Below, piece after piece: positions 52,176 to 64,000 of a stretch of DNA of 64,000 nt. Numbering within the stretch: position 1 is the stretch's first letter; each line of letters begins with the position of its first letter. A program made the translations under genes and the position numbers. Source of the stretch: Xiphias gladius (Eukaryota > Chordata > Actinopteri > Istiophoriformes > Xiphiidae); the NCBI RefSeq assembly GCF_016859285.1, contig NC_053422.1:20592001-20656000 (forward strand), in the 5' to 3' direction. A model generated the notes under the pieces. It worked only from the letters and a program-made list of their open reading frames with translations, was not told the DNA's origin and searched no databases.

Positions 52176-55100
52176 AGTTCTTGGATTTATGTGTCTGTCT
52201 CTAAATGGCCACACTGTGGTTGCTCAGTGTGTTTCCTCAGGATCTGTCTCTACTTTTGATCTCATACACTGAAAAGATATTCTGTCAGTTTTTTTACTCA
52301 CTTCAGAGCCAGATAACAGGTACGTTTGCATTTAATCTGTCTTTGATTTGTGCAGTTTTCCAGAAAAAGTTCTTTCGTTTGTTGATTGATTTTATTTATC
52401 CTGAGTGTTGCTGTAGTAGTACTAGTAGAAGATTTGCATTATAAAGCTCATGACCAGTTGACAGGAGTGATGGTTAGGGTGGTTAGATCTTGGGTTTGTA
52501 GTGTGATATGTTTTAATACATATTGTTTGAATGTCAGTAGAATGTAGAATGTTGGCATAATTTCCCTATCTTGGTTAATGCTTTTTATGTGTATTCCTAT
52601 AGAGCTTTATAAATTGCCTCTATAGGACGCATGTCCCATATGTTGTAGTCATGTTGGCGGAGTGGATAGTGTACATCCAGTGCTCTGGCATCTACAGTCC
52701 TGTCACATGCATAACGACTGCATAGTAAATACAAAAGCACAAGGACATGCAACTGAACAGAAGAGGGAGCTGAAATGACACCAATTCAACACCAACTAAT
52801 AACACAAAACCACAGAGAATAGAAAAGGAATGATGTACTGTACAAGCACTGGCCAACTGCATTACATTGTTTTAAACAAGTTAATGGAAAACAGGAAAGA
52901 AGACACGCTGGAAAGAAAATAGATATCTACAAATAGTAAGATCCACTAGGAGACAAGAGCTAGATGCAATAGACCAGCATTGATTGTGGGATCGCAAAAC
53001 ATGACTGCAATGCAAGCATAGATAATAGATTACTCTAATCTTGAGCGGTTTGGGTGTTAGTCGAGCACATTTTGAAAGGATACATTAATAGTGCTGGGAT
53101 ATACTGTACACATGTCAAACACCCCTCCAGCAGCTTCTAATTATGAAGGACTGAGTCTCCAGCTGTCAGCCAACTAGTCCACTTAAGACCTCTTTACAAT
53201 TCTTAATTTGTCTCCCTATTTCCCCTCTTTGGGCGAGGTTAGACGTTAAGTGGTATGTTTGCTAGTAGCCATAGTTGTTCATTCATGTGCGTTCAGTGTT
53301 GAGAGTGTGACGGAGTCCACTGCTTTCTTATTAAATGGTTGCAAAAAGGTCAAAATATATACAGTGTAGTGGATGAAATGCAAAGAAATAATCAAAGAAT
53401 CAAAATCAGTTTTTAGCATTTGGAAACAAGGATGTGACTTTGGGGATAGTGGGATAGTGTCGCAGACTAAACTTGACAAGAGTACTGGCTAACAAAATTT
53501 CCTTATAATTTACCAACAAAATGTTGTGCACAGTTTCTGCCTAATTCACTTGGGGTCTTACAGACCCTTCACCACATGAATGTTTAATACTATGTAATTT
53601 TTGTCTCACTATGTTTTTGTTTTTTCTTTAAACTTTTGGCTGTAGCCAAGGTGCATAATTTTTAAAAATCTGCCAAAATGCTCAATAATTAAACAAAATT
53701 GACACAAGCCAGCTTTTCAAATGAATGTGAGTTTTCAGTCCTTTTTATCAATGTTTCTTAGCACTATCCTGCCCAGGTTCTGCTACAATTCAGGCTTATA
53801 AATGCTCAAATAGGACTGCTGTTATTAGGGCTTTGTTGGAGCACAACTTTAGAGGATGACATTTTCTAACGGCCACTGAAAAAATTCGACTTGAATAAAT
53901 CACCATTTAGCATTATTTCCTGGGAAAATATTGTTGATTGGATAATGTTCAGCTGCTGATCAGAGTCGCACGTAACACATCACTGTCATCTTAAAGGGTC
54001 AATTCTCAAGTCTCTGAGGACAAGTGAGAGTCGAGTCTAACAATCTCTGAGTGCAACTGGTATCGACTGGTCTTTTAACTCAATCAGATTCCTTGTTATT
54101 TTTGAGACTGGCAGTTGTGATGACACGGACACCAGCTCAGCCTGCGCTTTGAAGTCAGTCGTTCAGCTCAAAGTTCTGAATTTGAAACTAACAAGGAACT
54201 CATCTTCTTCAAGATTCAGGCCAGAAACGTACAAGACACATTACAGAGCAAAATGGATATAGCAAAGGTGTTCCTAAAGCAACACTGCATTGCATATTTA
54301 CAGATATATTTGTGGATTATATCTTGGGAATATCCTTTTATAGTTTTCTAATGAACCCCCCATTACTCTTTGTTATAACAGTGCTAAAAGCATTTTATTT
54401 TCACTTTGTCCAAATTCAAATTGAAGAAGTATTTTGTGCTCTCTGCCGTACCACTGAGCCTTCCTCTGTCAATAGCCAAAGATGATGTAGTCCTTTATGA
54501 CCTTATACAGTAAGAGGGCTATTAGTGGTTTACTGTAACATTATAATAAATGCTGTGTGGGCTGAGTGACTCATAGTGGCTTTTCAAAGTGAGGATTATT
54601 TGCTAAAGGAGCATCGAGTTATTTATAACTTGCTGTCCAAATGTCTATTGGTGACAGAGAAACTGCAACATCTCCACGTCTCAGTCTCTGGCACAGCTTG
54701 TGGTGGCCTTTAGTGGACAGAAATAAAACAAGTAAGCAGACTAATTGGAGACCAAACATTATCATCTAGTGTAGAGGAAATATTTTAGGATGCAACAGTT
54801 CTACATACTGTACTGCGGCAATGGCTGGCCCGCCCTTTATCTCTTTGCTTCTCTCCTACTGTTTATGCTCACACATACAGTAATTTAATACAGCTGAATT
54901 CCCAATAAAGCTGTTATGAAATAATGACTGAAATGACTGAGAAGTACCTCTCTAATGGCCTATTAAAGAGGCACTGCACACTTAAACATATTTTTGAGCT
55001 GTAAAATAAATGAAATGACTGCACTCATGAAACACATCAATGCTGGTGTTGATATTGACATTTCTTCACAAAGTTATAAAAATCAGCATATAATGGGTTG

Positions 55101-57101
55101 AAAGTGGCTCAACATGCCATCTACTGTTTTAAATAATCCTTAACCTTGCAAGGCTAATGCGGACATAGACTCAACCATTTGGGACTTGTTTTCATCGTGA
55201 AATTTATATATAAAGAAAAAGAAAATTAACGCCATCTAATCTGAGGTGGGTGGCCAACCTTCCACAGCACCTGTCCTTGAGTGGGAGTCTGTGAACTGTC
55301 TGTACATTTGCACTTGGCATTTTTCAGAGAAGGCTATTCTAGCTATATGCTCGGCTCTGAGAGCTCTGGCTTTTGACCACCACGGTCCTCCACCACACTG
55401 AAGTCCACTTCAGGGGATTCTCGAGGGGAAAAGACCTCCACCTCCAAAAAGCCCTCTAGCATAGGTACCTTGCTGTCACTGAGCAACTCCTGCCTCACAC
55501 ATCCACGCCTCCCACCTCCCTCTCATCCCCTTGCCCACTTTTTAGCATTTTTCAAAATTGGTTGGAGTTAGGCTCAGAGCGAGGGGTGAAGTTTAAGTTT
55601 AAGACTACACTTTAACCAGCAGTCACTTCCAATTCATTTCCAAGCTACTTCTCTGCACTGCTAAAATCCTGGTTTTATAACCATGACGTCGTCTGACAAA
55701 ATCAAAATACACTTAAGTGAAAGACAATGGCTGTGCCGTGATCTCGGATATATTTACTTGTAAAATGATCACGCAGAGAGAAAGTTAGAAGCTCATTCAC
55801 ATCTACGCAGCTGCAGTGGACACAGAGAGAACTTGCGAGGCAATACTGAAGACTCTCTTCTATGGAAATTAGCTTTGTCCAGAACTTGCTAGATTTGTCG
55901 CTAATTGCTTTTGTGAAAAACAGGTGGTAAAAGGGTGTGAAAAGTTGGTAAATCTAGCAACAAAGGCGCTAAGTTGGTAACACGGTCTGTAAACACCCCC
56001 CATAAGATGCAATAAAAGTGTTTGTGCCAATTAATTTTAAAAGAGCCATGGCCAATGGGGAAACTCAGCACTCAGTCACGCGGCATTCAGCTGACCAGTG
56101 GTTCAATTTTATCAGTGACTCAGTCACGGACATTCCCGTTTATAGGACTGGCCCCGCTGTTGTGGTCCTGCCAAAAGAAAAATCTTATTAAAAGCACCTT
56201 TAACGAGTGTTTTAAATCGTTCCAGCATAGCCTGAAGTCTATTTGATTCAGATATGTAAGACACAAGGATACCCACGCACACGCACTTTTAGCTGAATGA
56301 CAAACACACATATACTCCGTGCTTCTGTTTTGTTCTGATCTTCTATTCAGAGGAACTGTGGGTCACTAAGATGACAGTCAGGTTCTTGTTACCTTGACAA
56401 TGGGGAGTCGAATGAAGGGTGTGTGTGTGTGTATGTTTTTGTGTGTGGTCGCATGTGCTTCAGTTTTGAAATAAAACAAATCCAAAAAACACACACTGCA
56501 TACGCACAGTTCCACCTTTCCTGCTCCCCCGTCCTCTTCAAAAGAAGTATTCATCTTTTTATCAGGCACATCCAGTCTACTCATGTGACCTTAGGATTCC
56601 TCTAAATTGGTGAAATTGAGCCATCATAATAAACAGGAAGTATGTTTGGGAGAATACAGGGGGCAGGGGATAGGGAACAGAAAGATGGAGCCTTTTATTA
56701 TGCACCTTTCTGCAGCAATGGCAACAAAACAAAACCAGCTTTGTTTTGTTGCAGCTCCACACTGGGTGGATATGAGGTGACATCTGTTGAGGAATCCCTG
56801 CTCATACACCTGAAAGGCTTTGCTGCTTTCTCTTCTGAAATAGAAAGATTAATAAATGTCCCTGTGACTGCTTTAGGATTTAAAAAAACATACACAACAC
56901 TGGATGTGTGTGCGCGCGTGCATGTGCGGGCGCATCACTGTCGGCACAATATGCTGTACGTTATCTCCACACAGCCACCTGTTTATATGAAGGGAGTCAA
57001 CAAACATCATATGAATTCCAATAAGGCTCACCCTCAGAGTACACACACATCATCATGAAGCTAGCGCTGTTCACTGTAATCTAAATCTCTTATTTGAAAG
57101 C

Positions 57102-57103
<2 letters not shown>

Positions 57104-57143
<40 letters not shown>
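57104..57143. repeat. (GT)n microsatellite
   Basis: About 20 GT units. Confidence 0.95.
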
Positions 57144-57144
<1 letters not shown>

Positions 57145-58401
57145 ATGCGTGTGACAGGAGGACGGTGGCAAGGAGGGAGATTAAAATTTACAGTTTTCAG
57201 TCTTAGGGTTATTGTGCAGAGTGGGGTGAAGAAAATGAGTCTTTTAGTATCAGCAAGGGATTGATCACAGGATTAATTAGCGAGATTATGCTCATCATGA
57301 AACTGACCAGTGAACCAGAGATTTCAAGGTACATGCTGAAAATGCACAGAGAGGATTTTCTGATTTGTGTCATGCTTTTTCTCCAGGAAAACTCCTCTTT
57401 TTTCTCATTTCTCATGTTGTGACCCTATAATTTGTTATTATGGCTATAGACCCAATTTACAAAATAAAACAAGGAGGAACACTCCGCTGCGACATTCGAA
57501 ATAGTTGACTATTCACCACACATACTGCTGCCATTTTCAGCGAGGAAATAAGACTTTTTAAACTGGAAACGTGTTGAGAATTAAAGCTGCTAATCCAGAG
57601 GATTAATACAATTGAGTTTGCTGGATTTTGGTAATGCCCTGTTTCCTAAGCTTTGCCCATTAGGCACCTGCTGCTGTCACACTCCGATGGCTTCACAGGA
57701 AATTGCCTGGTTTTAGGAGGGTGAGAGTGTGCCAGGGCATTTGAACTGAAACACAGAAAACCACATGCACACATAAAACACACACTCACACAAAGACAGG
57801 AAGTGAGATTTTGTGGTTTGTGTCCTTTGGCTTCATGAGCCCAATTACCAGCTTCAGCGTGTGTTTGCGAATGCGTCGGTGCTTGTCTGCAGGCAGGTGC
57901 GTCAGCAGACCATGACAGTCAGATTTCATGCACCATAGGCTGTGCCACTATCAGACATACTCTTTCTTGGAGTAGAAGACATGATTGGCCAATGGCTCCT
58001 CCAGGAAGCCTTCACAAACCTGACGATTTTGAGGATCCAATTGTGAGTGAGCCACTGGCCACTGATTACCATTCCTCCTCACCTCACCTCTAAGAAGAAA
58101 CTTGAAACAAAGCAACAGAGGTTTAATTGCTTGTCAGTTTACATCCTGTAAGTAGATTGAGAGGGAATCAACTCACCAAATATGACAGATGGTGTGTCAG
58201 ATTAATGCGTTCAGCATTTAAACAATATTTGGATATAAAACCTTGCTTTTTCTGGCCACAATTCTGCATTTTTGCTATTGCTTGAATTAATGAGCTTTAA
58301 CAAGTGCATTATAATAATGAATTCAAGTCAATTTGAACACAACCCACATAACCTTACAATAACTGTAGTTCACATTTTGAATAAAAAGTAAAAGCCTTGC
58401 A

Positions 58402-58425
58402 ATAGGTTTGCATATGCAAACCTAT
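58402..58425. promoter_or_regulatory. Perfect 24-nt palindrome with POU-type core
   Basis: A perfect inverted repeat centred between 58413 and 58414, with core TTTGCATATGCAAA. Two half octamers (TTTGCAT, ATGCAAA) face each other, resembling palindromic Oct/POU dimer sites. Function inferred only. Confidence 0.4.
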
Positions 58426-60582
58426 ATTTTGCTTTACTGCTCTATTGCTGCAAACTTTGGTTGTAAAGGGTTCAAACAGTCATAGATACAGTTGTATCAG
58501 TTCTTTCCTTTTAAATCTACCTAAACAAGGGTCGTGGATGTGTATATATGCTTGTGCATATACGCTTGTTTGTATGTGTATTAAAGTGCAGTTATTTGTG
58601 TAGTTATGCGCTAGTACTAGAAACCTATGCAAGACCGCCGCTATTTATGTTGAATGAGTTTCAGATAACATAACAGTTTCTAGCTGTCAAATGAACAAGT
58701 AGAGGGAAGGGTAAAGGGTCGGATGAGTGTTACAGTGTAACAGGGGCCACACAGTGTCATTGATGCAGAGCACAAAGTCCAGCCAATATCATCTGAAGTT
58801 TCTGACCCGCAGTTCTATGCCACCAAGTGGCACGAAAAGTAATAGCAACAGCAGTCTGGAATGACAAATGTACACATGTTGATGTGTGCCATGTGTAAGC
58901 AAGGAAAGAAAGTCTTACAAATCCCTCAGAACCTAATATTTTGTGTGTTTCACAGGCACAAACTGAACTGCATTTCTGTTTGTTTATATCACATTCATTT
59001 GAGGATAGTGTGACACAGTTATTTTATTGACAGGTGGTATAAGGTAATGTAAAATATGTTAAATATCAGACACGCACACACACACACAATGAAAAAACAG
59101 CAGGTGTAACGTCCTCACCTGTAGGTGGTGACATTGACAGGCCTCTTCACTAGTTGGATTTATGGTCGCTGCAAGGGGCAAACGGGGGTACTCTAGGTTT
59201 TGAGCGATAGTTCAGCGTTGGATTTCTCCTGTCAATAGCACCACCACAACACTAGAAGGATGTATTGTATTGTACAATAATCAGGCCTTATCATGCTTTA
59301 ATTACAGTATATTCCGCACAGGAACCATATTTGAATTCTTTCAATCACTTTGAGGTAAGTGCGACGGTGGGGAGGTCTGCACTAATTCATTGTTTCCATA
59401 TGAGTCAATTTTGTGCAGTCGTTGCATTTACCTTGTTTAATTCACTCTAATAGAGAGCTGTAATTACTGTCAGCAGAAGTTTTGCAGTAGAGACGACTTT
59501 GCCAGCTATGTCGTAGAGAGAAGGAGAAGATACTGAGCTTTTCTCCAACTTGCTTCATGTAGTGTTCACTTTGATCAATGTCTACGGGCATTAGAAACTT
59601 GCAGGAGAAATCACAGGATGCCTAGGCTGACCAGTTGCAGGTCTCGCTGTCACCACACGGTATCTCTGTAGCCGCTGTAGCCCTGACATGTAGTTACAAT
59701 TTTGAGGGGAAACACCTAGCCTATAACCCCTTAAGTAAAAGCTATAAATGTGCCTTATAGCTGCAGGTCCAAACGTCTGCTGCTGTTCATTTCCTTTCCC
59801 GACAGTTTCATAGGTTGGCTGACACTGTTTGCAGAGCTTGTCTGAAAATGACTAAACACCTCCCCCTTGTGAAAATCTGCAGGCTGCTAAATGGGAATGT
59901 GTGAGCAAGTTAACTTCTGCGGTAAATAAGCCTGATGTTTGTGTGACTCAGAAAGAGCTGAATAAATACAACTGACCTTTGCCTTTTTTGGTCAACCTGG
60001 AAACTCATCTACGTTATTAGCATGAGGCATGAATCAAACCCTTCTGAACCTATTCACCCATTTGGATTCCTGTTTTAATCTATCTATAAATCACACACTA
60101 GGCGTCTGGTATATTGTGCACCAGCGAGAGGAATGCATCACCCAACCACACATACAAACGTATCATTGCAGCGCCAGGGCTGATGAATAACAACAGATGA
60201 AATACTCTATGCCTTCCATGGTAAACAAGCACACTTGCACTTTGCTCATTCCTTCACACTTAAACCCATACGCTGCATATAAGTAGGCCAGTACAAGTCG
60301 TTATCTCCCCTTTTGTTTCCTCCATGGTTCCCTCCCATGTTGCTCAGCCAAGGGAAATTTACCAGTCACTTCATTATATCTATATTGATGCCTCTACTGA
60401 CCCAATTCTCATTTCTCCAGCCCTCCTCTCCCCACTTACTCAACACCATCTCCATGTACAGCGCCCTCAGGGAGGAAAAGTAGTAATTAGTATGCTGATA
60501 CATGAGTCAGTGGTGTTGCCATAAGTAGTTAAACAGCTATTTCCACCTCTCACTGCGTAGTGAAGCACTGAAGAAGCCTCTG

Positions 60583-60618
60583 ATGTGTGTGTGTGTGTGT
60601 GTGTTTGTGTGTGTGTGT
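60583..60618. repeat. (GT)n microsatellite
   Basis: About 17 GT units with one T interruption. Confidence 0.9.
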
Positions 60619-61025
60619 ATGCCGGAGTGTGTCTTATAATGAGGCTGAAGTAACACAGCGGTACATAATGTTCTTGTCACAGTGAAAGGTATAACGTTGA
60701 TGACAGATGTTCTCACTATGTGGTCTAGCACTGACTCACTCCCTTCTACCTGTCTGTCTTTCTGTCTGTCTCTTTATATGTGCGTGGGGGTGTGTGTTGT
60801 TACATAAGAATCCACACAGATTCCTGGGAAATGCGCTCTGTTCGTTTGTGCGGGCAAAGGAGCGAGGGAGTGTTACCATGACGATGGCATTAGAAAACCC
60901 ACCTTATATCAAACCATGTGTGCATATTTGTGCCTTCCTGTTGTGTTTGTGCGAGTGCGCTTCTGCACCTGCTTCCATTAGAGCCAAACTGGAGAACTAT
61001 GGGCCTCTTGGTGCAGTGAAAGAGC

Positions 61026-61027
61026 AG

Positions 61028-61057
<30 letters not shown>
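61026..61057. repeat. (GAA)n microsatellite
   Basis: About ten AAG units in a purine-rich context. Confidence 0.95.
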
Positions 61058-61058
<1 letters not shown>

Positions 61059-61335
61059 GGGGAGGAGGATGGTGAGGTGATTTAGAGCGGAGGAGAGATT
61101 TGCTGTGTGAAAAAGACGGGATGGAAAGGACAGGATGGAGAGGAAAAATTAGGATGCAGGGGAAGTTAATTGGAGGGAGGGAGATCTTGATTGTGGACCC
61201 AGATGTTTCCAAATGATCCGTTGATACCCCCCCCTCCGTCTCTCCCTCTCTTTCGTGCCTTCGCATATGTAGTGTTTCCAATGCTGTGAGCAGCCTCTGC
61301 ACCTTTGCCAAAGATATGAGTAAGCTGTGCGTGGG

Positions 61336-61340
<5 letters not shown>

Positions 61341-61401
<61 letters not shown>
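61341..61401. repeat. (GT)30 microsatellite
   Basis: An uninterrupted GT run of about 61 nt. Confidence 0.95.
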
Positions 61402-61402
<1 letters not shown>

Positions 61403-62039
61403 ATATATTTGACCTGACCTACTCTAATCAGATTAGTAATGTTTTCTCTCTTCTTACAGGGTGTGAGCCCATGCTTGACCAACGGCATGGGTCGCCTCTC
61501 CTTCCCCTCTGGTCTCCTAAATCCTCTTTTTTTCTCCTTTGCCACAGTGGCTCAGTCACAGGATCATAAGTATTGGAATAAGGTTTTCTATTTAATTTAC
61601 TTTTATTTATTTATTTATTTTTCATAGAAGGACCACGTGGAGTCTGCTTATTTACTTCAATGAGATCACTGCTTTTGCACAATAAGGTCCTCAGACAGAG
61701 GGCTCAGGACTTTTTTGCAGAAAAGGTTGCACCTTGCTTCAGTTAAACATTGCAATTAAATATCATCCTGCAACACATGTCCAATTCAATGGTCAGTCAA
61801 ATGCATGCCAACATGCCTTCCTGGAAGATAACTTGGCAACATGAATGCCGTTACAAGCTACAATGCCAACTATTCTCTGATTCCAACCTCTCAAATGAGG
61901 TGATTTCCTGCTTTTCTTTGCCACACATCATCTTAAACTGTTATTGTAAAATGTTTTGGGGTATTTGGACTTTTCAAATGTCTTGTTTAGTTTGACCAAG
62001 ACATCACGTTTGACTCTGCAAAGTTGGGATGGGATTTTT

Positions 62040-62132
62040 TGGACTTTTTTGACATTTCATGGACTAAGTGATTGATCAAAAAATAATCGCCAGATCGGAT
62101 GAATCAACGGGGTCATTAGTTACAGCCCTAGC
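62040..62132 (-). repeat. Terminal fragment of the hAT-like repeat
   Basis: On the minus strand the end reads CTAGGGCTGTAACTAATGAC; only the terminal part is recognisable. Confidence 0.55.
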
Positions 62133-64000
62133 CAGAACCATATTAAGTACAGTTCCTTTGTCAATGTCGTTATAAATTTCAGTGCTTCCACTATAAGTTA
62201 CATTCCTTCACTCACAGCAGGCTGCAGGCGCTATCATCTCCTCATTGGTAGCTTTAGCGACTCATCAACATCATCACAGCCCCTTGCATCCTTGCCTTTT
62301 TTTAAAAATTTTTTTAGCAGTGCTATTTTCAATTTGTCATGGTGACGGGTGTTTCCCCTACTTAAAAGGCAAACGTTGTACATTCCAGATGCAGGAATAG
62401 TTGTGTCACGCAATAAGGCATACTGTATATATATTATTGATATCAAGTAGTAAGACTCATTCACAAGGCCTCAGCAGTTGTATTTCACTGCTGGGTGATC
62501 ATAGGAACTTTGCGGATGATTTGCTGGTCAGTGTCCCATGAGAGTTATTGAGCTCACATGGGAGTCATGTAACAGAGTCATCAGAGTCACATGAATGGAG
62601 GTGCGAATTGTTGTGAAACCACTCGGGTAAAGATGTCAGAAGAGCATTGTCATGTCCTTTTACAACTGCAGTGATAACACTCGTTTTAGCTATGGTGTGG
62701 TGTTTGCATTTGTGTGTCTGCTTAATCACAGCGGACGGAGTACAGTGTGTGGATCATGTGGTCATGCAAGTGACCGGAGAGAAGGAAAAAACAAAAGGTA
62801 TTGCCGGTAGTTTTGTCATTCTGCTGTCACACAGGTGTCGCTCTTGTTTGGAGATTTGTTTGACCCCTTTGTGGATCCGTCCTGGTCTCTGTTTGTTTCT
62901 GTTACCTACATCTGAGAGCCAAATGTTTATTTTCGAACTCGGACTACTAGTGGTGTTAAAAGGGACATTTGCTGTTGACCCTGCTGAAATGCATCATGGG
63001 TGTAATTCAACAAAATATAGCCTTGCTTGTATGTGCAATGACGTACCTCCTATCACTTACATTTCCTTCGCTGTCATCCAGGATTTTCCGTACAGAAGGT
63101 AATGTAAAGGGGATTATATTATGTTGAATGGCATAGGACATATAAGATATACAGCCAAACATGAAATTGGCTGGTTCACCTGTGTCTAATATTGCAGATG
63201 GCAACAAAACTTTAAAATAATATAATATGTGAAAGGGAACAATGTCAAAAATCATGACAATATGCTGTACAATACAACTATGACCCATTTTGTAAAGTGT
63301 TTACATTACTTGATGTAATCCTGCATAATGATCACTATAATTCAATTACAACTGCATGATTTTAAATTCACCTAGAGGCGCAGGTCCTTTTAACCCACTC
63401 AATTTAAACTTTCAACTGATAACACATTGAAGACCTGGCTATCTCTTTTCTGCTATTACCCAGCTATCTCTCACTGTAGTCAGTCGTGTGTTTTCTTAGC
63501 TCTGAGCACTGCTCCATCCTATTTCACTGCACCCCTCAGAGACCCAGGGACAATCTCACATCCTTGCCGTCCTGTGAAAAAACTGTTTAACAGTTTTAAG
63601 AAAACTTTGAAGCTCCTATCAGCATTCATGTTTTTAGATTGTGCAGGACATTCAAATGATTTACATGTGAGTGAAAATACCAGCTGTTAGTAATGAATAT
63701 GGCAAAAACCTACATATCTGCTTTGACATAATGTGCTTCTGTTGCATTAAAAGAATCAAGAGTGACCCAGCTGAGCCCAGAGAGAGAGAAAAGAGGGTTG
63801 TCGATAGATAAAGAGAGAGAAAGAGTGAAAAAAGAGAGGCAAAAAGAGTGAGAAAGGGAGACTATGTATGTGTATGTGGTCCTAAAGTGCTCAACCTGTC
63901 ATTCAAGCTTTGGGGGTTTATCTTTGGGAGCAAGGGAACCGGGCTTAGCAAGCTTTGCTGTGGGGACGGCAGATATCTGTGTGCACATTCGCTGAAGATG

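Larger units (their letters stand above)
49300..64000. other. Gene-free right part of the window
   Basis: Apart from listed repeats I recognise no exon, tRNA or other gene on either strand. Open frames such as 62647-63102 show no family motif or coding signature. Low-complexity pieces include an A/G-rich tract at 63778-63850. This could be intergenic or the intron of a gene whose exons lie outside. Confidence 0.5.

Noticed and set aside
48490-58475. GGTTCAA-type words that could be tRNA T-arms (for example 48509, 56099, 58469)
   Set aside because: No matching acceptor stem or A-box at the right distance.
61439-61627. Possible exon after TTCTTACAG at 61452-61460
   Set aside because: The open frame has no family motif and no convincing downstream donor.
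62647-63102. Open frame of 151 codons with a hydrophobic start
   Set aside because: No recognisable domain, no clear promoter or conserved motif; length is compatible with chance. A pyrimidine-AG/GT pair inside it (62732-62799) could mimic an exon but no frame matched a known family.

Overview
The window is vertebrate nuclear DNA and almost certainly from a ray-finned (teleost) fish. The evidence is: split genes with GT..AG introns, long (CA)n/(GT)n microsatellites, several repeat families I recognise as common in teleosts, Tc1-like transposons, and a tandem pair of wnt8a genes like the one described in zebrafish. There is no sign of operons, ribosome binding sites or CRISPR. Most of the window is non-coding.

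Layout. 1-3.6 kb: part of gabrp (GABA-A receptor pi subunit, minus strand), six consecutive coding exons; the membrane-spanning 3' part lies beyond the left edge. 3.6-22.8 kb: gene-free, with a 0.89 kb nearly identical tandem duplication, microsatellites and repeats. 22.8-25.1 kb: complete two-exon foxi1 (minus). 26.1-27.0 kb: a scrambled, dead partial copy of foxi1. 27.1-28.2 kb: syce3 (plus), a small synaptonemal-complex protein gene. 28.4-30.7 kb: a small two-exon gene (plus), possibly the C5orf58 counterpart, with a Tc1 relic in its intron. 31.4-32.3 kb: two or three exons resembling lcp2 (SLP-76), minus, probably a remnant. 34.7-39.7 kb: two complete six-exon wnt8a genes, head to tail on the minus strand. 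43.0-45.0 kb: a beta-thymosin gene (minus). 45-64 kb: gene-free as far as I can see, with a Tc1-like element, a 4-kb-spaced inverted repeat, a diverged tandem duplication and several microsatellites.

How the genes relate. From memory, GABRP, LCP2, C5orf58 and FOXI1 lie in one block on human 5q35, so this window keeps pieces of that block. I found no KCNIP1 or KCNMB1 exons between gabrp and foxi1. The genes do not form one pathway: wnt8a encodes secreted Wnt ligands for early mesoderm and neural posteriorisation, foxi1 is a forkhead factor for otic placode and ionocytes, syce3 is meiotic, thymosin beta binds actin monomers, and gabrp is a chloride-channel subunit. Exon junctions below were read by eye from splice consensus and reading phase. 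All gene names rest on recognised protein motifs, not on a database search.
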